A DNA stretch of 64,000 bases from Polynucleobacter sphagniphilus (GTDB taxonomy: Bacteria > Pseudomonadota > Gammaproteobacteria > Burkholderiales > Burkholderiaceae): NCBI RefSeq assembly GCF_001953355.1, contig NZ_MPIY01000017.1:186001-250000 (forward strand), given 5' to 3'. Within the stretch, counting starts at the first letter, position 1; each line of letters starts with the position of its first letter. Both the position numbers and the translations under genes were made by a program. Positions 39,762 to 51,230 of the stretch are shown here, piece after piece. The notes beneath the pieces are model-generated. The model saw only the letters and a list, made by a program, of their open reading frames with translations. It ran no database searches and was not told the DNA's origin.

Positions 39762-39765
39762 GGGG

Positions 39766-40101
39766 ATGATGATGGAAGTTAAAGCTATTCACAAGGGTGC
39801 CCGCATTTCTGCGCAAAAGACACGTTTGGTCGCAGACCAAATCCGTGGTTTGCCGATTGCTCGCGCATTAAACATTTTGAACTTCAGCCCCAAGAAAGCT
39901 GCCTTCATTGTGAAAAAAGTTGTTGAGTCCGCAGTGGCCAACGCTGAACACAATAAAGGTGCTGATATTGACGAGCTCAAGGTATCAGCAATTATTGTTG
40001 ATAAGGGCACTTCCTTGAAGCGCTTTACAGCGCGCGCCAAGGGTCGTGGCAATCAAATTGAAAAACAAACTTGTCACATTAGCGTGACCTTGAGTAACTA
40101 A
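39766..40101 (+). CDS. rplV: 50S ribosomal protein L22
   Basis: [23 protein letters not shown]. Confidence 0.98.
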   Translation: MMMEVKAIHKGARISAQKTRLVADQIRGLPIARALNILNFSPKKAAFIVKKVVESAVANAEHNKGADIDELKVSAIIVDKGTSLKRFTARAKGRGNQIEKQTCHISVTLSN

Positions 40102-40109
40102 GGAAAGAT

Positions 40110-40931
40110 ATGGGCCAAAAGATAAACCCCACCGGATTCCGACTCTCGGTAACGAAGAACTGGACATCTAAGTGGTATGCAAACAATACTGATTTTGCAA
40201 AGATGCTCAAAGAGGACGTAGATGTCCGCATCTATTTGAAGAAGAAGTTAAAGAATGCATCTGTTAGCAAAGTGGTAATCGAGCGTCCTGCAAAGAATGC
40301 ACGTATTACGATTTATAGCTCACGTCCAGGTGTTGTAATCGGTAAAAAAGGCGAGGATATTGAAGTTCTCCGTCGCGAATTACAAAAGCGTATGGGCGTT
40401 CCAGTCCATGTAAATATCGAAGAAATTCGTAAGCCTGAAGTTGATGCGCAATTGATCGCTGATTCCATTACTCAACAGCTCGAAAAACGTATCATGTTCC
40501 GTCGCGCCATGAAGCGTGCGATGCAAAATGCAATGCGTCTTGGTGCACAAGGTATCAAGATCATGTCTTCTGGCCGCTTAAACGGTGCTGAAATTGCACG
40601 TCGTGAATGGTATCGTGAAGGTCGCGTACCACTTCATACATTGAAGGCTGATATTGATTACGCTACTTCTGAGGCTGAAACTACATACGGCATTATTGGC
40701 GTAAAAGTTTGGGTTTACAAAGGCGATACATTAGGTCGTGGTGCTGATGCTCCAGCGGTTACTGTTGAAGCAGTAGCTGATGAGAAAAAGCCACGTCGCG
40801 CACCATCTAAAACAGCAGCGCGTAAGCCTGCCGGTGATGCAAAGCCATTAGTTGCGACTAAGCCAGCAGTAAAGCGTGCCCCTAAAGCCGTTGAAGCTGC
40901 AAGTGCTGAAACGCAGAAGTCAGGAGAGTAA
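40110..40931 (+). CDS. rpsC: 30S ribosomal protein S3 (with extended basic C-terminal tail)
   Basis: [24 protein letters not shown] domain [17 protein letters not shown]. Confidence 0.99.
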   Translation: MGQKINPTGFRLSVTKNWTSKWYANNTDFAKMLKEDVDVRIYLKKKLKNASVSKVVIERPAKNARITIYSSRPGVVIGKKGEDIEVLRRELQKRMGVPVHVNIEEIRKPEVDAQLIADSITQQLEKRIMFRRAMKRAMQNAMRLGAQGIKIMSSGRLNGAEIARREWYREGRVPLHTLKADIDYATSEAETTYGIIGVKVWVYKGDTLGRGADAPAVTVEAVADEKKPRRAPSKTAARKPAGDAKPLVATKPAVKRAPKAVEAASAETQKSGE

Positions 40932-40933
40932 GC

Positions 40934-41347
40934 ATGCTACAACCAAAGCGTCGTAAGTATCGTAAGGAACAAAAAGGCCGCAACACTGGCGTTGCAACAC
41001 GTGGTAGTTCTGTAGCCTTTGGAGACTTTGGATTGAAGGCCGTCGGCCGTGGACGTTTAACCGCTCGTCAAATTGAGTCGGCACGTCGCGCAATGACCCG
41101 TCACATTAAACGTGGTGGCCGTATCTGGATTCGTATTTTCCCAGACAAGCCAATTTCACAAAAACCTGCTGAAGTTCGTATGGGTAACGGTAAGGGTAAC
41201 CCAGAGTACTACGTAGCTGAAATTCAACCAGGCAAGATTTTGTACGAGATGGATGGTGTGAATGAGACTTTGGCGCGTGAAGCTTTCAAGCTTGCTGCTG
41301 CTAAGTTGCCTTTGCAAACTACATTCGTGATTCGCCACTTAGGTTGA
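40934..41347 (+). CDS. rplP: 50S ribosomal protein L16
   Basis: [24 protein letters not shown]. Confidence 0.99.
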   Translation: MLQPKRRKYRKEQKGRNTGVATRGSSVAFGDFGLKAVGRGRLTARQIESARRAMTRHIKRGGRIWIRIFPDKPISQKPAEVRMGNGKGNPEYYVAEIQPGKILYEMDGVNETLAREAFKLAAAKLPLQTTFVIRHLG

Positions 41348-41360
41348 TCGGATAGACATT

Positions 41361-41555
41361 ATGAAAAAGACAGAATTAGCAACTAAAGATCTGGTTGCCT
41401 TAAACGCAGAATTAACTGAGCTCTTGAAAACAGGTTTCAAGCTCCGTATGCAAAAGGGTACTCAGCAACTCACTAATACCAGCCAATTGGGTAAGAATAA
41501 GCGCGATATTGCACGCGTGAAGACTTTCATTACCCAAAAAACTGCACAGAAATAA
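41361..41555 (+). CDS. rpmC: 50S ribosomal protein L29
   Basis: Position between rplP and rps[35 protein letters not shown]. Confidence 0.97.
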   Translation: MKKTELATKDLVALNAELTELLKTGFKLRMQKGTQQLTNTSQLGKNKRDIARVKTFITQKTAQK

Positions 41556-41567
41556 GGAAAAAGGGAT

Positions 41568-41837
41568 ATGACAGAATTATCTAAACCCTTGCGCCGCACC
41601 CTCGTGGGTCGTGTCGTTAGCGACAAAATGCAAAAAACTGTGACTGTACTAGTTGAGCGCCAAGTAAAACATGCGCTTTATGGCAAGTATGTAGGACAGT
41701 CCAAAAAGTACCATGCTCATGATGAAGCTGGACAATACAAGATGGGTGATACCGTTGAAATTGCTGAATCTAAGCCAATTTCACGCACTAAATCTTGGGT
41801 TGTTACCCGTTTAGTTCAAGAGTCCAAAGGTATTTAA
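41568..41837 (+). CDS. rpsQ: 30S ribosomal protein S17
   Basis: [26 protein letters not shown]. Confidence 0.99.
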   Translation: MTELSKPLRRTLVGRVVSDKMQKTVTVLVERQVKHALYGKYVGQSKKYHAHDEAGQYKMGDTVEIAESKPISRTKSWVVTRLVQESKGI

Positions 41838-41845
41838 AGAAATAT

Positions 41846-41880
41846 TAGGGATTTTGGTAAAAATACTTGCCAAATCCCTA
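41846..41880 (+). terminator. Terminator-like hairpin after rpsQ
   Basis: TAGGGATTTTGG...CCAAATCCCTA followed by TTTTATG. Confidence 0.55.
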
Positions 41881-41896
41881 TTTTATGTAGTATGAT
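41867..41896 (+). promoter_or_regulatory. Candidate spc-operon promoter upstream of rplN
   Basis: TTGCCA-N18-TATGAT, 128 bp upstream of rplN. Confidence 0.6.
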
Positions 41897-42024
41897 AGAA
41901 GGCTTCTCTGGTTTTATTGTGAGAAGCAGTGTTTTTTCATTAATTCCGGGTTTTAGCTTTCGCTAAATCCCATTGACGGAACCAAGACTGTTTGCCTATG
42001 GCAAATAAGTTGGGAATTAAAAAA

Positions 42025-42393
42025 ATGATTCAGACCGAAAGTAGATTACAGGTCGCCGATAATACTGGCGCCAGTGAAGTTTTGTGCATCAAGGTATTGG
42101 GCGGCTCTAAGCGTCGTTACGCCAGTATCGGTGATGTCATCAAAGTTAGCGTGAAATCCGCTGCTCCACGTGGCCGTGTAAAAAAAGGTGACATTTACAA
42201 CGCCGTAGTAGTGAGAACTGCTAAGGGTGTTCGCCGTCCAGACGGTTCATTGATTAAGTTCGATGCAAACGCTGCGGTATTGCTCAACGCTAAGTTAGAG
42301 CCAATTGGCACACGTATCTTTGGACCAGTAACGCGTGAATTGCGTACTGAGAAGTTCATGAAGATCGTTTCTCTCGCCCCAGAAGTTATTTAA
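42025..42393 (+). CDS. rplN: 50S ribosomal protein L14
   Basis: [28 protein letters not shown] start at 42025. Confidence 0.98.
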   Translation: MIQTESRLQVADNTGASEVLCIKVLGGSKRRYASIGDVIKVSVKSAAPRGRVKKGDIYNAVVVRTAKGVRRPDGSLIKFDANAAVLLNAKLEPIGTRIFGPVTRELRTEKFMKIVSLAPEVI

Positions 42394-42402
42394 GAGGCTG
42401 AT

Positions 42403-42711
42403 ATGAAAAAGATTCGTAAAGGTGATTCCGTAGTTTTGTTGACTGGCCGTGATAAAGGCAAGCAAGGAACTGTTACAGCTGTCCTCGATGAGAAATTAGT
42501 CATCGAAGGCGTGAATATTTACAAAAAGAGCGTTAAGCCTAATCCAGCTGCTGGTGTAACCGGTGGCCTGATTGACAAGACAATGCCTGTTCACATTTCT
42601 AATGTGGCTTTGGTTGACGGTAACGGCAAACCATCACGTGTTGGTATCAAACTCGTTGACGGTAAAAAGCAGCGTTTCCTCAAAACCACTGGCGCGACTT
42701 TAAGCGCATAA
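42403..42711 (+). CDS. rplX: 50S ribosomal protein L24
   Basis: [23 protein letters not shown]. Confidence 0.98.
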   Translation: MKKIRKGDSVVLLTGRDKGKQGTVTAVLDEKLVIEGVNIYKKSVKPNPAAGVTGGLIDKTMPVHISNVALVDGNGKPSRVGIKLVDGKKQRFLKTTGATLSA

Positions 42712-42727
42712 GGGGCACGGAGAAATT

Positions 42728-43270
42728 ATGAGCACACGTTTTCAAGAGCATTACAAAGAAAAAGTTATCGCTGATTTAATGACCAAATTTGGTTACAAGT
42801 CTTTGATGGAAGTTCCTCGCATCACTAAGATCACATTGAATATGGGTCTTGGTGAAGCTGTTAACGATAAAAAAGTAATCGAAAATGCAGTTGGCGATTT
42901 GACAAAGGTTGCAGGCCAAAAGCCAGTAGTAACTAAGGCCAAAAAAGCGATTGCAGGTTTCAAAATTCGTCAAGGTTACCCAATCGGTGCCATGGTGACA
43001 TTGCGCGGTGCGCGCATGTACGAATTCTTGGATCGTTTTGTTACTGTAGCGTTGCCACGAGTACGTGACTTCCGCGGTATCTCCGGTAAAGCATTTGACG
43101 GTCGTGGAAATTACAACATTGGCGTTAAAGAGCAAATCATTTTCCCAGAAATCGAATACGACAAGATTGATGCCCTGCGTGGTCTCAATATCAGTATTAC
43201 GACGACCGCTAAGACTGACGAAGAAGCAAAAGCTTTGTTAGCAGCGTTCAAATTCCCTTTCCGCAATTAA
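42728..43270 (+). CDS. rplE: 50S ribosomal protein L5
   Basis: [26 protein letters not shown]. Confidence 0.99.
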   Translation: MSTRFQEHYKEKVIADLMTKFGYKSLMEVPRITKITLNMGLGEAVNDKKVIENAVGDLTKVAGQKPVVTKAKKAIAGFKIRQGYPIGAMVTLRGARMYEFLDRFVTVALPRVRDFRGISGKAFDGRGNYNIGVKEQIIFPEIEYDKIDALRGLNISITTTAKTDEEAKALLAAFKFPFRN

Positions 43271-43279
43271 GAGGCTAAC

Positions 43280-43585
43280 GTGGCAAAACTATCCCTAATT
43301 GAGCGCGAAAACAAGCGCGCAAAAACTGTAGAGAAGTACGCTGTAAAGCGTGCAGAACTCAAGGCAATCATTGCAGATCAATCACGCAGTGAAGAAGAGC
43401 GCTATGAAGCTCGCTTGAAGCTACAGGCACTTCCACGTAACGCAAGCCCGATTCGTCAAAGAAATCGTTGTTCATTAACCGGTCGTCCACGTGGCACATT
43501 CCGTAAGTTTGGTTTGGCCCGTAGCAAGATTCGTGAAATCGCCTTCCGTGGCGAAATCCCCGGTTTAACCAAGGCCAGCTGGTAA
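43280..43585 (+). CDS. rpsN: 30S ribosomal protein S14
   Basis: [44 protein letters not shown] start; zinc-free long form. Confidence 0.98.
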   Translation: MAKLSLIERENKRAKTVEKYAVKRAELKAIIADQSRSEEERYEARLKLQALPRNASPIRQRNRCSLTGRPRGTFRKFGLARSKIREIAFRGEIPGLTKASW

Positions 43586-43609
43586 GCGGCGAAAGAATTA
43601 GGAGAACTC

Positions 43610-44005
43610 ATGAGTATCAGCGATCCAATCGCCGACATGTTGACCCGGATTCGCAATGCGCAAGCAGTGCAGAAACCTGCAGTCATCATGCCGTCGTCAA
43701 AAGTAAAAGTAGCTATTGCAAAAGTTTTGCAAGATGAAGGCTATATCGATAACTTTGAAATCAAAGGTGAAGCAGCTAAGCCAGTGCTACACATTGAACT
43801 CAAATACTATGCAGGCCGTCCTGTTATTGAGCGTATTGACCGTGTTTCAACACCAAGTCTGCGCATCTATAAGGGTCGCCACGACATTCCAGAAGTAATG
43901 AATGGCTTGGGCATTGCTATTATTTCAACCCCTCAAGGCGTTATGACTGACCGCAAAGCCCGTGCAAACGGTGTTGGTGGTGAAGTTATTTGCTACGTCG
44001 CTTAA
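43610..44005 (+). CDS. rpsH: 30S ribosomal protein S8
   Basis: [18 protein letters not shown]. Confidence 0.99.
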   Translation: MSISDPIADMLTRIRNAQAVQKPAVIMPSSKVKVAIAKVLQDEGYIDNFEIKGEAAKPVLHIELKYYAGRPVIERIDRVSTPSLRIYKGRHDIPEVMNGLGIAIISTPQGVMTDRKARANGVGGEVICYVA

Positions 44006-44015
44006 GGAGAGAAAT

Positions 44016-44549
44016 ATGTCCCGCGTTGGTAAATCACCTATTCCAGTCCCAAAGGGCGCTGAAATCAATATTAATGGAGCAACTGTTACTGTTAAGGGCC
44101 CATTGGGTTCTTTGACACATAACTTACATCCTTCAGTTGGCTTAAAGCAAGAAGATGGCGTGTTAACAGTAACTTTAAATGACAATTCACCAGAAGCTGG
44201 TGCTCAGTCAGGAACTGCACGTGCATTGGTAAACAACATGGTCGTTGGCGTTACTACTGGCTTTGAGCGTAAGCTCAGCTTAGTAGGCGTTGGATACCGT
44301 GCTGCTGCTCAAGGCGAAACATTGAAATTGCAATTGGGTTTCTCACACGACATTATTTACAACTTGCCAAAAGGTGTAAAAGCAGAAACTCCTACGCAAA
44401 CTGAAATCATCATTAAAGGCTCCAACAAGCAACAAGTTGGCCAGGTCGCAGCTGAAGTTCGCGCATATCGTTCACCAGAGCCTTACAAAGGCAAGGGCGT
44501 TCGCTATGTTGATGAAGTTGTGCATCTGAAAGAAACTAAGAAGAAGTAA
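44016..44549 (+). CDS. rplF: 50S ribosomal protein L6
   Basis: [17 protein letters not shown] start at 44016; [11 protein letters not shown]. Confidence 0.98.
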   Translation: MSRVGKSPIPVPKGAEININGATVTVKGPLGSLTHNLHPSVGLKQEDGVLTVTLNDNSPEAGAQSGTARALVNNMVVGVTTGFERKLSLVGVGYRAAAQGETLKLQLGFSHDIIYNLPKGVKAETPTQTEIIIKGSNKQQVGQVAAEVRAYRSPEPYKGKGVRYVDEVVHLKETKKK

Positions 44550-44562
44550 GCGAGATTAGAAA

Positions 44563-44916
44563 ATGAATAAAGACGAATCCAGACAAAGACGTGCTCGGCA
44601 GACTCGTATTCGCATTGCCGAAGCATTGGCAAATCGCTTAACAGTTATCCGTAGTAATTCACACATTTCTGCGCAGGTATATAGCTCTTGCGGTACCAAG
44701 GTTTTGGCTTCCGCCTCATCTATGGAAAAAGATTTACGCCAAGCGATCAAAAACGGTGGCAATACTGATGCGGCTGCACAAATTGGCAAATTAGTTGCTG
44801 AGCGTGCCGTTAAAGCAGGTGTTGTTGATGTTGCATTTGATCGTTCTGGTCATCGTTACCACGGCCGTATCAAGGCCTTAGCTGAAGCTGCGCGTGAAGC
44901 CGGCCTGAAGTTCTAA
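44563..44916 (+). CDS. rplR: 50S ribosomal protein L18
   Basis: [28 protein letters not shown]. Confidence 0.98.
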   Translation: MNKDESRQRRARQTRIRIAEALANRLTVIRSNSHISAQVYSSCGTKVLASASSMEKDLRQAIKNGGNTDAAAQIGKLVAERAVKAGVVDVAFDRSGHRYHGRIKALAEAAREAGLKF

Positions 44917-44934
44917 TAGGGTTTAGGAAAAAAC

Positions 44935-45453
44935 ATGGCAAAAATGCAAACAAAGATGCAAAACGAAGAGCGCGATGATGGTCTTCGCGAGAAGATGATC
45001 GCTGTAAATCGTGTAACCAAAGTGGTTAAGGGTGGTCGTATTCTCGGCTTCGCTGCACTCACTGTAGTTGGCGATGGCGATGGTCGCATCGGCATGGGTA
45101 AGGGTAAATCAAAAGAAGTTCCTGTTGCTGTTCAAAAAGCAATGGATGAAGCACGTCGCAAGATGATCAAAGTTTCCTTACGCAAGGGCACTTTGCAGCA
45201 TACCGTGATTGGTAAGCATGGCGCTTCACGTGTGATGATTTCTCCTGCTAAAGACGGTACTGGCGTTATTGCCGGCGGTCCAATGCGCGCTATTTTTGAT
45301 GTAATGGGTGTAACAAACGTTGTAGCTAAGTCTCTCGGCTCAACTAACCCCTACAACATGGTTCGTGCAACTATTGATGGTTTAAGCAAAATGAGTACTC
45401 CTTCTGAAATCGCTGCTAAGCGCGGTAAATCAGTTGAAGAGATTCTCGGCTAA
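44935..45453 (+). CDS. rpsE: 30S ribosomal protein S5
   Basis: [41 protein letters not shown]. Confidence 0.99.
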   Translation: MAKMQTKMQNEERDDGLREKMIAVNRVTKVVKGGRILGFAALTVVGDGDGRIGMGKGKSKEVPVAVQKAMDEARRKMIKVSLRKGTLQHTVIGKHGASRVMISPAKDGTGVIAGGPMRAIFDVMGVTNVVAKSLGSTNPYNMVRATIDGLSKMSTPSEIAAKRGKSVEEILG

Positions 45454-45476
45454 GACCGCAAATTAGGAATCTATAA

Positions 45477-45665
45477 ATGACAACATCAAACTCTAAAGTC
45501 AAACTGCAATTAGTGCGTAGTTTGATCGGTACACGCGAAAGCCATCGTGCAACTGTTCGTGGCTTAGGCCTTGGACGTATTAATTCTGTTTCAGAATTAG
45601 AAGACACACCAGCTGTTCGCGGAATGATTAATAAAGTTTCTTATCTAGTTAAAGTCATCGGCTAA
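45477..45665 (+). CDS. rpmD: 50S ribosomal protein L30
   Basis: [31 protein letters not shown]. Confidence 0.98.
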   Translation: MTTSNSKVKLQLVRSLIGTRESHRATVRGLGLGRINSVSELEDTPAVRGMINKVSYLVKVIG

Positions 45666-45693
45666 TTAACTAGCAAGTACATAGGCAAAGAAT

Positions 45694-46134
45694 ATGCAAC
45701 TCAATACACTTAAACCCGCAGAGGGCTCCAAGAAAAATCGTCGTCGCGTAGGTCGCGGCATTGGTTCTGGACTTGGTAAAACTGCTGGCCGCGGTCACAA
45801 AGGTCAAAAGTCACGTTCCGGTGGATTCCACAAAGTTGGATTCGAGGGCGGTCAGATGCCTATGTATCGTCGTTTGCCAAAACGTGGATTCGTTTCATTG
45901 ACACGTCGTCACGTTGGCCAAATTACTTTAAATGACTTGGCAAAAATCAATTTACCAGAAGTTGATCTGTTGATTTTGAAAGCACATGGTTTTGCTGGTG
46001 AACAAATTAATGCAGTTAAGGTAATTAAAACTGGTGAACTTAAGATTGCTGTAACTTTAAAAGGTTTAACAGCAACTGCTGGCGCAAAAGCAGCTATTGA
46101 AGCTGCTGGCGGCAAATTGGTTGAATTGGCTTAA
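45694..46134 (+). CDS. rplO: 50S ribosomal protein L15
   Basis: [41 protein letters not shown]. Confidence 0.99.
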   Translation: MQLNTLKPAEGSKKNRRRVGRGIGSGLGKTAGRGHKGQKSRSGGFHKVGFEGGQMPMYRRLPKRGFVSLTRRHVGQITLNDLAKINLPEVDLLILKAHGFAGEQINAVKVIKTGELKIAVTLKGLTATAGAKAAIEAAGGKLVELA

Positions 46135-46145
46135 TAGGTTTACAA

Positions 46146-47480
46146 ATGGCATTAGCACCCACAAACAATAGCGCAGCTCAATCAGGGGGCAAGTTTGGCG
46201 AATTACGTCAACGCTTGGTATTCCTAGTGTTGGCTTTGCTCGTGTTTCGCTTGGGTGCGCATATCCCTGTTCCAGGAATTGACCCAGACCAGCTTGCTCA
46301 ATTATTTGCAGGTCAAAAAGACGGTATTTTAGGAATGTTTAACCTGTTTTCAGGCGGAGCTTTATCTCGCTTTACTGTTTTTGCTCTGGGAATCATGCCC
46401 TATATTTCTGCATCAATCATCATGCAGTTAATGACGATTGTTGTTCCTTCGCTTGAGTCTTTGAAAAAAGAAGGTCAAGCTGGCCAACGTAAGATTACTC
46501 AGTACACTCGATACGGCACAGTATTTCTAGCTACATTCCAGGCTTTGGGCATCTCTGTTGCATTACAAGCGCAGCCGGGCTTAGTAATAAATCCAGGATT
46601 GATGTTCGAGTTAAATACCGTTGTGACCTTAGTTACTGGAACTATGTTCTTGATGTGGTTAGGCGAGCAAATTACTGAACGTGGTTTAGGTAATGGTATC
46701 TCCATCATCATCTTCGGCGGCATTGTGTCTGGCTTGCCAAATGCTGTAGCCAGTCTTTTGGAGTTGGTTCGCACAGGCTCCATGAATATCGTCTCTGCAA
46801 TGCTAATCATGGTGATTGTTGCTGCAGTTACTTACTTCGTTGTATTTGTAGAGCGCGGTCAACGTCGCATACTGGTTAACTATGCTAAACGTCAAGTTGG
46901 CAACAAGATTTATGGCGGGCAGTCATCATATTTCCCATTGAAGTTAAATATGGCTGGTGTTATTCCCCCAATTTTTGCTTCTTCGATTATTTTATTTCCT
47001 GCAACGATTGCTGGTTGGTTTACTTCTGGCGAGCCAAAGAACATTTTTAGCAGAATCATCAAAGATTTAGCAGCTACATTAGCACCGGGCCAGCCTGTTT
47101 ACACAATCTTATACGCTGCAGCCATTATTTTCTTCTGCTTCTTCTATACAGCATTGGTATTCAATAGCCGTGAAACTGCAGAAAATTTAAAGAAGAGTGG
47201 TGCCTTTGTCCCAGGTATTCGTCCTGGAGATCAAACGGCTCGTTACATTGACAAGATTTTGGTGCGTCTAACGCTGGCTGGATCTATTTATATGGTTCTA
47301 GTTTGCTTGTTACCTGAATTTTTAGTATTGAAGTACAACGTACCGTTCTATTTCGGCGGTACTTCATTGTTGATTATTGTCGTTGTTGCAATGGATTTCA
47401 TGGCTCAAGTTCAGTCATTCATCATGCAGCAGCAATACGGCTCTTTGATGAAAAAAGCTAACTTTAAGATGGGCGCTTAA
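46146..47480 (+). CDS. secY: Preprotein translocase subunit SecY
   Basis: SecY motifs, [16 protein letters not shown]; follows rplO. Confidence 0.99.
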   Translation: MALAPTNNSAAQSGGKFGELRQRLVFLVLALLVFRLGAHIPVPGIDPDQLAQLFAGQKDGILGMFNLFSGGALSRFTVFALGIMPYISASIIMQLMTIVVPSLESLKKEGQAGQRKITQYTRYGTVFLATFQALGISVALQAQPGLVINPGLMFELNTVVTLVTGTMFLMWLGEQITERGLGNGISIIIFGGIVSGLPNAVASLLELVRTGSMNIVSAMLIMVIVAAVTYFVVFVERGQRRILVNYAKRQVGNKIYGGQSSYFPLKLNMAGVIPPIFASSIILFPATIAGWFTSGEPKNIFSRIIKDLAATLAPGQPVYTILYAAAIIFFCFFYTALVFNSRETAENLKKSGAFVPGIRPGDQTARYIDKILVRLTLAGSIYMVLVCLLPEFLVLKYNVPFYFGGTSLLIIVVVAMDFMAQVQSFIMQQQYGSLMKKANFKMGA

Positions 47481-47484
47481 CTGA

Positions 47485-47703
47485 ATGTCTAAAGACGATG
47501 TAATTCAGATGGCGGGTGAAGTTGTAGAGAATTTACCGAATGCAATGTTTCGCGTAAAACTTGAAAACGGACATGTGGTTTTGGGGCACATTTCCGGAAA
47601 GATGCGGATGCACTATATCCGTATTTTGCCGGGAGATAAGGTGACGGTGGAGATGACTCCTTACGACCTGTCGCGCGCAAGAATTATTTTCCGCGCGAAG
47701 TAA
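47485..47703 (+). CDS. infA: Translation initiation factor IF-1
   Basis: [56 protein letters not shown]. Confidence 0.97.
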   Translation: MSKDDVIQMAGEVVENLPNAMFRVKLENGHVVLGHISGKMRMHYIRILPGDKVTVEMTPYDLSRARIIFRAK

Positions 47704-47737
47704 CAATTAAGTAGTACATATTTTTAAGAGGTGAGTT

Positions 47738-47854
47738 ATGAAAGTTTTGGCATCCGTTAAGTGTATTTGCAGAAATTGCAAGATCATTAAGCGCAAACGC
47801 GTTGTGCGTGTGATCTGTTCTTCAGACGCACGTCATAAGCAGCGTCAAGGCTGA
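47738..47854 (+). CDS. rpmJ: 50S ribosomal protein L36 (absent from supplied ORF track)
   Basis: Translation from raw sequence: [38 protein letters not shown], 38 aa, between infA and rpsM. Confidence 0.96.
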   Translation: MKVLASVKCICRNCKIIKRKRVVRVICSSDARHKQRQG

Positions 47855-47878
47855 TCTGGTTAATTAAGAGGAAATCTC

Positions 47879-48244
47879 ATGGCACGTATCGCTGGGGTAA
47901 ATATCCCAAATCATCAACACACTGTCATCGGTTTGACAGCAATTTTTGGCATTGGCACAACCCGTGCTCACAAAATTTGTCAAACGACAGGTGTTGCTAT
48001 AGACAAAAAAGTAAAAGATCTTACTGATGCCGACTTGGAAAAGTTGCGTGATGAAGTAGGTAAATTTACTACTGAAGGTGACCTTCGTCGTGAAGTAACG
48101 ATGAGCATCAAGCGTTTGATGGACTTAGGCTGCTACCGCGGTGTTCGTCATCGTAAGGGCTTGCCTGTACGTGGTCAACGTACAAAGACTAACGCGCGTA
48201 CCCGTAAGGGCCCACGTAAGTCTGGCGTGCAACTTAAGAAATAA
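47879..48244 (+). CDS. rpsM: 30S ribosomal protein S13
   Basis: [44 protein letters not shown]. Confidence 0.99.
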   Translation: MARIAGVNIPNHQHTVIGLTAIFGIGTTRAHKICQTTGVAIDKKVKDLTDADLEKLRDEVGKFTTEGDLRREVTMSIKRLMDLGCYRGVRHRKGLPVRGQRTKTNARTRKGPRKSGVQLKK

Positions 48245-48262
48245 TCAAGAAAGTTTATTGAA

Positions 48263-48670
48263 ATGGCAAAACAACAATCCGCTTCCGCAGCATCACAGCG
48301 CGCTCGCAAGAAGGTTAAAAAGAACGTTGCTGACGGTATTGCACACGTTCACGCTTCTTTTAACAACACCATCATTACGATCACAGATCGTCAGGGCAAT
48401 GCGCTTTCATGGGCAACTTCTGGCGGACAGGGTTTCAAGGGTTCACGTAAGTCCACTCCTTTTGCTGCTCAGGTAGCTGCAGAAGTTGCGGGCAAAGTGG
48501 CAATTGAATGTGGTATTAAAAATTTGGAAGTTCAAATCAAAGGCCCAGGCCCTGGTCGTGAATCTGCAGTTCGCGCATTGAATTCTTTGGGAATCAAAAT
48601 CACTGAGATTCAAGACGTCACCCCAGTTCCACATAATGGTTGCCGTCCTCCAAAGCGTCGTCGTATTTAA
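48263..48670 (+). CDS. rpsK: 30S ribosomal protein S11
   Basis: [46 protein letters not shown]. Confidence 0.99.
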   Translation: MAKQQSASAASQRARKKVKKNVADGIAHVHASFNNTIITITDRQGNALSWATSGGQGFKGSRKSTPFAAQVAAEVAGKVAIECGIKNLEVQIKGPGPGRESAVRALNSLGIKITEIQDVTPVPHNGCRPPKRRRI

Positions 48671-48785
48671 TCTCTGGATTCGGTAGTACAAAGTTTAGTA
48701 TTTTTTTATAAAGCCCACTGTTCGCCTGATTTAAAGGGCGAACTCACCGCCGGTCGCAAGACTGCGGCAAAGAAAGGAAAGCATC

Positions 48786-49409
48786 GTGGCACGTTACTTA
48801 GGGCCTAAGGCCAAGTTAGCACGTCGGGAAGGTACCGACTTATTTTTAAAGAGCGCACGTCGTGCATTATCAGACAAGTGCAAGTTAGACACGAAGCCTG
48901 GTCAACATGGCCGTACTTCTGGTTCACGAACCTCCGATTACGGTAATCAATTGCGTGAAAAGCAAAAGGTTAAGCGTATTTATGGCGTGTTAGAGCGTCA
49001 ATTCCGTCGTTACTTTGCAGAAGCAGAGCGTCGCAAGGGTAACACCGGCGAAACATTGCTTCAGTTGCTAGAGTCACGCCTTGATAACGTTGTTTATCGT
49101 ATGGGTTTCGGCTCTACACGTGCAGAAGCACGCCAATTGGTTTCCCACTGTGCAATTTTGCTCAATGGTCAACCAGTAAACATTCCATCAATTCAGGTGA
49201 AACCTGGTGATGTTGTTGCGATTCGTGAGAAGGCCAAGAAACAAGCTCGTATTACAGAATCACTCAATTTGGTTCAGCAAATGACTGCAATCGGCTGGGT
49301 TTCAGTTGATGCCGCCAAGCTCGAGGGAACATTTAAGCAAGTGCCTGACCGCGAAGATATTAGCGGTGAAATTAATGAAAGTTTGATCGTCGAATTGTAT
49401 TCACGCTAA
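48786..49409 (+). CDS. rpsD: 30S ribosomal protein S4
   Basis: [29 protein letters not shown] start. Confidence 0.99.
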   Translation: MARYLGPKAKLARREGTDLFLKSARRALSDKCKLDTKPGQHGRTSGSRTSDYGNQLREKQKVKRIYGVLERQFRRYFAEAERRKGNTGETLLQLLESRLDNVVYRMGFGSTRAEARQLVSHCAILLNGQPVNIPSIQVKPGDVVAIREKAKKQARITESLNLVQQMTAIGWVSVDAAKLEGTFKQVPDREDISGEINESLIVELYSR

Positions 49410-49432
49410 TTAGGCACTCTCAAGGAAAAAAT

Positions 49433-50413
49433 ATGCAAACAAATTTGCTCAAGCCAAAGATTATTTCTGTTGAAGCGCTTACTGCCAACCAAGCTAAGGT
49501 TGTAATGGAGCCGTTCGAGCGTGGCTATGGCCATACACTCGGAAATGCATTACGTCGCGTTCTCTTGTCTTCTATGGTTGGTTATGCACCAACTGAAGTG
49601 GCGATTGCTGGTGTAGTGCACGAGTACTCCACATTAGACGGAGTCCAAGAGGATGTAGTCAATCTTTTGTTGAACCTCAAAGGCATCGTATTTAAATTAC
49701 AGTCACGTGATGAAGTAACTATCAATTTACGTAAAGAAGGCCCAGGCGTTGTTACGGCAAAAGATATTGATTTGCCACATGATGTCGAAATCATTAATCC
49801 TGATCATGTTATCGCTCACTTATCTGCTGGTGGTAAGTTAGACATGCAGATCAAGGTTGAAAAAGGCCGTGGATATGTACCGGGTAATATGCGTCAATAC
49901 CATGATGAGGCTACCAAGATTATTGGTCGTATTGTTTTGGACGCATCTTTTAGTCCTGTAAGCCGTGTTAGCTATGCTGTTGAATCTGCTCGTGTTGAGC
50001 AACGTACCGACCTTGATCGTCTAGTAATGACTATCGAAACAAATGGTGTGTTGTCTCCTGAAGAAGCAATTCGTCAAGCGGCTACTATTTTGGTTGATCA
50101 GCTAGTTGTATTCGCTGCCCTAGAAAGTAGTGAAGTATCTGGTGAACTCGCACCAAGCCGCTCTTCAATGGTTGATCCAATGTTGATGCGTCCAGTTGAT
50201 GATCTCGAACTCACTGTTCGCTCAGCAAACTGCTTGAAGGCTGAGAACATCTACTACATTGGTGACTTGATTCAACGTACTGAGAATGAATTGTTGAAGA
50301 CGCCTAATTTAGGTCGTAAGTCCTTAAATGAAATTAAGGATGTATTGGCGGCTCGTGGCTTAAGTCTTGGCATGAAACTCGAAAGCTGGCCTCCAGCTAA
50401 CCTCGAGAAATAA
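49433..50413 (+). CDS. rpoA: DNA-directed RNA polymerase subunit alpha
   Basis: [23 protein letters not shown]; alpha-[28 protein letters not shown]. Confidence 0.99.
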   Translation: MQTNLLKPKIISVEALTANQAKVVMEPFERGYGHTLGNALRRVLLSSMVGYAPTEVAIAGVVHEYSTLDGVQEDVVNLLLNLKGIVFKLQSRDEVTINLRKEGPGVVTAKDIDLPHDVEIINPDHVIAHLSAGGKLDMQIKVEKGRGYVPGNMRQYHDEATKIIGRIVLDASFSPVSRVSYAVESARVEQRTDLDRLVMTIETNGVLSPEEAIRQAATILVDQLVVFAALESSEVSGELAPSRSSMVDPMLMRPVDDLELTVRSANCLKAENIYYIGDLIQRTENELLKTPNLGRKSLNEIKDVLAARGLSLGMKLESWPPANLEK

Positions 50414-50429
50414 TTAGAAAGGAAGCATC

Positions 50430-50822
50430 ATGCGTCACGGAAACGGCTTACGCAAACTAAACAGAACATCTTCACATCGCTTGGCGATGCTGCGCAACAT
50501 GTCCAATTCTCTTTTGGAGCACGAAGTGATTAAAACCACTTTGCCAAAGGCTAAAGAATTGCGTATGGTTGTTGAGCCCTTGATTACCTTAGGTAAAAAA
50601 GATAACTTAGCTAATCGTCGCTTGGCATTTAACCGCACTCGTGATCGCGATATCGTGACTAAACTCTTTACAGAGCTTGGCCCACGTTATGCAACACGTC
50701 CGGGTGGCTACTTGCGTATCTTGAAATTCGGCTTCCGTCATGGCGATAATGCGCCAATGGCCTTAGTAGAATTGGTAGATCGTCCAGAAGTTGAAGAAAC
50801 TGCTGTAGCTGAAGAAGCTTAA
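50430..50822 (+). CDS. rplQ: 50S ribosomal protein L17
   Basis: [24 protein letters not shown]. Confidence 0.99.
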   Translation: MRHGNGLRKLNRTSSHRLAMLRNMSNSLLEHEVIKTTLPKAKELRMVVEPLITLGKKDNLANRRLAFNRTRDRDIVTKLFTELGPRYATRPGGYLRILKFGFRHGDNAPMALVELVDRPEVEETAVAEEA

Positions 50823-50839
50823 GTTTTGAAGGTTTTATA

Positions 50840-50867
50840 AAAAGCCAGGCTTCGGTCTGGCTTTTTT
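50840..50867 (+). terminator. Intrinsic terminator of alpha operon
   Basis: AAAAGCCAG-GCTTCGGT-CTGGCTTTTTT. Confidence 0.92.
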
Positions 50868-50891
50868 CATTCATGCAGGTTTAAATAGGCC

Positions 50892-51230
50892 ATGGCAAAG
50901 ACTTCATCAACAGAACTGATCATCGTTACCACCTCTTTTGCGGTACTGGGCGATGCAAATGCAATGGCACGGAAGCTGATCGAGCGAGGATTGGCGGCAT
51001 GCGTCCAAATACATGAAGGCGTTCATTCAATATATCGTTGGAAGGGCACCGTTTGTGAAGAGAAGGAAGTGATTCTTGTTGCTAAAACAAATGCAAACAA
51101 GTGGGGTGAAATCAGTTCTTTTATGAAGACCGAGCATCCTTACGACTTGCCTGAAATTATTGCTGTCAAACCAACAGAATATGATTTGGAGTATGGCCAA
51201 TGGGTGATGGCGGAATTGCAGTCAAGATAA
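50892..51230 (+). CDS. cutA: Divalent-cation tolerance protein CutA
   Basis: ARKLIERGLAACVQIHEGVHSIYRWKGTVCEEKEVILVAKT. Confidence 0.95.
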   Translation: MAKTSSTELIIVTTSFAVLGDANAMARKLIERGLAACVQIHEGVHSIYRWKGTVCEEKEVILVAKTNANKWGEISSFMKTEHPYDLPEIIAVKPTEYDLEYGQWVMAELQSR

